Source: Plicaturopsis crispa FD-325 SS-3 | Taxonomy: Eukaryota; Basidiomycota; Agaricomycetes; Amylocorticiales; Amylocorticiaceae | Length of the DNA: 64,000 nucleotides | NCBI GenBank assembly: GCA_000827205.1 | Contig: KN832565.1 | Span: 685,656 to 749,655, forward strand | Direction of reading: 5' to 3' | Shown here: positions 59,850 to 64,000 of the stretch, piece after piece | How the letters are laid out: every line of letters starts with the position of its first letter | Numbering within the stretch: position 1 is the first letter of the stretch | Notes under the pieces: model-generated | What the model was told of the DNA's origin: nothing | What the model saw: only the letters and a program-made list of their open reading frames with translations | The model's database searches: none | Program-made: the position numbers and the translations under genes

Positions 59850-61629
59850 ATGATCCCAAGATCAAGCACACGGCCCGGGCACTGTTTTAAATCTCACAGC
59901 TTTGGCGGCTCGGAGTGTCTGCAGCCTTCAGCGCACAAAATCTTTGCGACTCCATCAATACTAGCGGACCGCACCGAGTGCTCGTCGGCAACATCTTCGG
60001 CCTGGACGTCTACCAGTACTGGCACATCTTCGACGGCGACCATAGAGGGGACGATAGAACGAGAAATCGCGCCTCCGGGCACGGCGCGTCGTGTACTCGC
60101 GACTGACCCCAACTCCGGGCGGTGTCTCCTCACGAATACAGACGAGGCCGTCGAATTCGCGTATTGCATACCCAGAGACTTAGACCCAGCCATGGTAAGT
60201 CCCTGCGAATGTTCGGACTGTCCTACTCTCATGTCTTTACACGTGCAGCTCGAAAGCACTGAGTACTCCTGGAATATGGAGCACAATACATTGAATACAG
60301 ATAGTCGCTATAATATTTTCCCTGGTAAGCCATCTACGCTTTCTCCCAGTCCTGAAACTAACAGCATTTTAGTCATTGGAATGCTTGGTGATCTATTTCA
60401 CCGTAAGGATTGGATTCTTGTTCCAACCTCAGAGCAAGTGAAGACGTACTATGCAGAAGGGGCGATTCCCGTCGGACCTGAGTTTCCTGACGTTCCAGTA
60501 TGTGTGCTATTCAGTCCGCAGCCCATACAATAACAGCTAACCGAACTTCCCCCAGAACGGCATTTTCGAATATACTCTACTGCCGCGGGTGTCCATGAAG
60601 AATATCGTCATACCCCAACACCGGTCTCGCAATGATCTCTCTACACCACTCGCGGAGCAAGCGGTCGCTCACAAGTACCCATTCGAAAAGCTCGGGGTAC
60701 TCAAATCACACCTTCACCCGCGATTCGTTATCTGGGATCTCGGCCGCAAACTCGATAAAGACTTCCCGGATTTCCACGGCGCGCTCGAGGATGTCTACGC
60801 GACCGAAAGCCACGCCGCTGATCCGGAAAGCGTCGTCGAGTGGCTAGTGCGACTCCTGAACGCGTGTCGGGTCTACGAAAATTGGATAGGCCAGAGCACA
60901 CCGCCACGGCCGAGGAAGGACGCCGAGCTCGCGCCTTCCGTCTCGTCCAGCCAGCAAACCAGGCGCAGGCGTGCAGTGCCGCCGTCCGACCACCACTCAG
61001 CCAGTAACGCAGGCTCCGGCGCACCCCGACTAACCTCGAAGAACCTCAAGGCCCTCAGAGCTAGCGAGCCCAGCTGTTTAGTGCCCGCTGACCTGTGCAT
61101 CGTACAGTGGCGACTGGCCTGCGAGCGCGCGTCGAATGATGAAAATGCTTTTCAAGCTGAGGACCAACCCGGTTGCGACGTGGGCGATATCTCCTGCTCA
61201 GAGCACGGCTCCGACGACGATACATCTGATGTTGAGGCACAGCAGAGACTGCGTAAGTTCTTTATTTGGCATTCATTTCCGAGTCTCGGATACTGACATT
61301 CTTACACAGCATCGGAGCCCGACGTGTCTTCGATGGCGCCGTCCCGTACATCGTCGCCATCCCGCGACGTGTCTTTGCATACCTCGAATTCGTTGTCTCA
61401 TTTACCGGGCATCTCGTCGCCCCCTCGCAACACATCGTCGTCCAGTACTCGAACGACGTCCGACTCGCTGGAACCCGTTACCTCACCACTGTCTCCACGT
61501 GCCGTGCGGATGCCCGCCACCACAGGACATTGCGAATCCCCTCAAATACGTAGCAAGCGTGCGTCAGTCGAGCTCGACAATGAAGACGAAGGGGATCGCT
61601 TGCGCAAACGGACTAAAATCGGGGTTTAG
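59850..61629 (+). CDS. HNH-like family copy J, 520 aa, intact
   Basis: Exons 59850-60194, 60249-60324 (76 nt), 60373-60497 (125 nt), 60556-61252 and 61310-61629 join in phase. Residues ~93-110 carry GRCLLTN and FAYCIPRDLDP (Tyr for His). Exon 2 gives LNTDSRYNIFP and exon 3 GMLGDLFHRKDWILVPTSEQ (Gly at the second His position, although a His lies three residues further on). Exon 4 gives NGIFEYTLLPR, LGVLKSHLHPRFVIWDLGRK, APSVSSSQQTRRRRAVPP and an acidic segment. Exon 5 is Ser/Pro-rich and ends RKRTKIGV. Basic clusters suggest a nuclear protein. All indels against copy I in exon 1 are multiples of three, which argues that both frames were under selection. Confidence 0.85.
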
Positions 61630-61791
61630 GTTCAGATCCCTGACACACGCTGTAAATATACATAGATTTCTTGCATTCTACCTGTACATCGTAGTGTATA
61701 TCATTATTGTTTGGATTCGCCTCGGACCCACTTGTTATATGTAGTCTTCATCTGCTTGCAGTCGGACTTTTGAAAGCCGTTCGGTGACGCG

Positions 61792-63390
61792 TTGACGCGC
61801 CTCGACGCGCTGCGGGTGATATTGAAACTCTACGCCTACGCTGAACGCGGCTTCAGTCCAGCTCAGCGACTTCAACTCGACTTTCACCAAACTTCTCTAC
61901 GAGCATACTGCTGCATGGCGGTGACAACCCAAAACGACATACGGCATTTCGTGAGCACACCCAACATTTTAGACGTGCTACATCTCACGAAGAAACTGTC
62001 TGGCTAGGCCCTACAGAGGCCCGTGTTTGCAAAGGATTGGGATCGCTGTAGTGCATACGCCGGACGTGTGCATGTTTTGCAACAAGCTCATGAAGATATC
62101 TATATGGACGCCGATTCCTCATACGCCTTGATGATCTCTGCTCCCCCATCCCCATTCCTACCCAATCTCGAGATACTTGAACTGTGGACGGGATCCGCCA
62201 TTGAAACGCCCTTGTTCCCTGCTCGGATTCTCCTCGGTCCGCGCATCAGCACTATGCAGGTGATGCACACGAACGAAGGGTCATTGCTACACGACACTTC
62301 GCTTTTCTCATCGCTACCGGCTGCATGCACAGGGATGAGGCATTTCACCCTCAGCTCGTCCAGGTTGGCGCCCGAGATCGTCGCAGGCACAGTCGCTCGA
62401 TGGCCGAATCTTGAAAGTCTCCATCTCGACCATCTAGACTGCCGCTCCTTGCTGCACCTCTCCACTTTGGACAGTCTCCGTAAACTGAGCTTCGGCTGGA
62501 GCGATATGGCATCCGTGGCTCAAGCTTATCTGGCGACAGCTCCTCAACAGAAACGCTTCCTTGGGCTACAATCCCTTGTCGTCAAAGCTTTAGGCGATCA
62601 CGCGGACCTTTCCATGATGGACACTCTCTTGGGCCTCACAACTTGGTCTATATTGAAACATATAGATTTCTCTGTCGCATCAAGAGGCTCTCGCGTCTCG
62701 TGGAATCAGCTGTTCAGACGTGTGGCAGAACAATGCTCTGTTACTTCAATGTGCAGTGTATGGGTGGCTGCGCCAGCGGACCCTACTCTCCGAAATATCT
62801 CACGCGACGCAGACGAATGCATATCGCTTCCCACTTTGCAGCCACTACTCTCATTCCATCACCTCGTGTCTTTCATCTGCGAATACCTGGACGGTTTCGA
62901 TCTGGACGACGTCGGACTCAGAGTCATCGCCACTTCCTGGCCCAAACTGGAGACACTGGACCTCGCGCAGTGTGACGGATGGACAATACCCTCCAAGATT
63001 ACATTGAACGGGTTAATCGAGCTGTTGCAGCTGTGTCCTAACCTTACAGGGCTTGGGATAGTTGTAGATGCGACTGTCGGGATCGACCTTCAGCACACGC
63101 CCGTCTACGCAAACCGCCAGATTACCACCATTTTCCTCGGAAACTCGGCGGTGTCGAACGACTGCGCGTCTATTGCTGCTGTCCTGTCCGACGTGTTGCC
63201 GTGCCTGGAGTCCATTGTATCCTGGACGATGCTCGAGAAGCTTTTTGGGTCGCACTCTGCTCATGAGGTCGCTCGTTATCGCGAAAGTTGGAAGGAGGTC
63301 GAGAAACTGGTCAGCTCTTTTGCGGCCGTTCGTCAGCAGGAAAGAGCGAGAGCGGTGCTAGCGCAACAGCCCCAGGTGAGTTCGGAGTAA
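61792..63390 (+). pseudogene. F-box/LRR-type gene, N-terminally broken
   Basis: The open stretch after TAG 62005-62007 encodes ~455 codons typical of polypore F-box proteins: RPVFAKDWDRCSAYAGRVHV, LPNLEILELWTG, leucine-rich repeats (WPNLESLHLDHLDCRSLLHL, WPKLETLDLAQCDGW, LCPNLTGLGIVVDA) and a charged C-terminal helix (YRESWKEVEKLVSSF). The F-box itself is not visible. The same frame upstream (61792-62004) is open but separated by the TAG and does not resemble an F-box. The first ATG after the stop is internal (MDADSSYALM). It is either a decayed gene or a truncated one. F-box/LRR proteins normally recruit substrates to SCF ligases. Confidence 0.6.
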
Positions 63391-63526
63391 ATGCAATATT
63401 TCTGAGGCTCAATCATGGTTTAGGATGCGTCACTTGAATCACTTCAAAGTCAAACTTGAAGGCGGAGGCGTCGGATTTTCCATAGCTCCTGGTGTACTCC
63501 CGCAAAATAGTACGACTTATAGGTTA

Positions 63527-64000
63527 ACTCGCACATGTATAGCCTAACGCATTTCATTACATTCTGTGACGATAACAAGCAGGATACATACTATGTAAGC
63601 CAGTAGTGACATCCGCATAACCTATGAGATAACCTAAGTATACATTGCTCGCTCCGCCGGGGAGGAAGAGATCATGAAGAGACCTGTCTTCGGATAGAAT
63701 AGATGAAGGTGGGTGTCGCTCTGGTTTGTGGATTTGTGACTTGAGGTGGGAGGTCGGATTATACAACGGAAGGTGGGTGTCGCGCGCGCATGGATTCGTG
63801 AGTTCGAGAAATAAGAAACTGGATAATACAAAGGAAAGTGGGGGTTGCTCGTGCTGGCAACCAGGACGTGTTCGAGAGTTGATGGGAAAGCTTGGATAAG
63901 GAGGGTGGATGTCGATCGGTTGGAGATACGACGAGCGATTCAAAGGATGAAGATACCAAGAGGAAATAGAGTATGGCGACGGTGAAAGAGCGTATGACCC
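63527..64000 (-). repeat. Dispersed repeat with internal ~65 bp units, copy 2 (may run off the window)
   Basis: Read on the minus strand it parallels 13208-13655 from CACCGTCGCCAT through four tandem-like units with CGACACCCACCTTCC cores to TAGGTTAT motifs and CTGCTTGTTATCGTCAC, then ATGAAATGCGTTAGG. Identity is moderate, so the copies are not recent. The outer edge touches the window end. Confidence 0.7.

Overview
The window is fungal nuclear DNA, most likely from an Agaricomycete (Basidiomycota) and perhaps a polypore. The evidence is dense spliced genes with ~45-65 nt introns, a cytoplasmic dynein heavy chain present only as its motor half (the Agaricomycete split arrangement), an Agaricomycete-type secreted protein, F-box/LRR genes and an expanded HNH-like family. 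One run of N (18391-18651) is flanked by the same ~407 bp on both sides and is probably a scaffolding artefact.

Layout. 1-137: 3' end of an HNH-like family gene (copy A). 500-8604: housekeeping stretch with a hypothetical gene, the Hsp90 co-chaperone p23, an F-box gene interrupted by an in-frame TGA, a HAD sugar/glycerol phosphatase and a secreted two-module protein. 9202-24846: array of six HNH-like paralogues (B-G; B is divergent from C, then D-G run head to tail on the minus strand), with an assembly gap and a 1.9 kb insertion. 25240-31914: ABCC (MRP-type) transporter. 32654-40726: nuclear hypothetical protein, mitochondrial ribosomal protein mL43, Ser-rich protein, MGR2 (TIM23 subunit) head to head with PEX10, and SmE. 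40921-52349: dynein motor heavy chain (20 exons, 3461 aa). 53847-55031: homoserine kinase, flanked by an inverted duplication of the dynein 3' end. 55552-61629: second HNH-like array (H pseudogene carrying a MITE, then I and J). 61792-63390: truncated F-box/LRR-type gene. 63527-64000: dispersed repeat also found at 13208-13655.

The main accessory signal is the ten-member HNH-like family. All complete copies share an exon 2 of exactly 76 nt and an exon 3 of exactly 125 nt in the same phases. Only copy C keeps both His residues expected of an HNH nuclease core. The other copies have Tyr/Phe at the first His position and Gly/Arg at the second, yet most reading frames are intact. That suggests selection on a non-catalytic role, with signs of gene conversion, promoter conservation and pseudogene turnover.

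All exon boundaries were read by eye from splice consensus, phase and family similarity. No search or alignment program was run.
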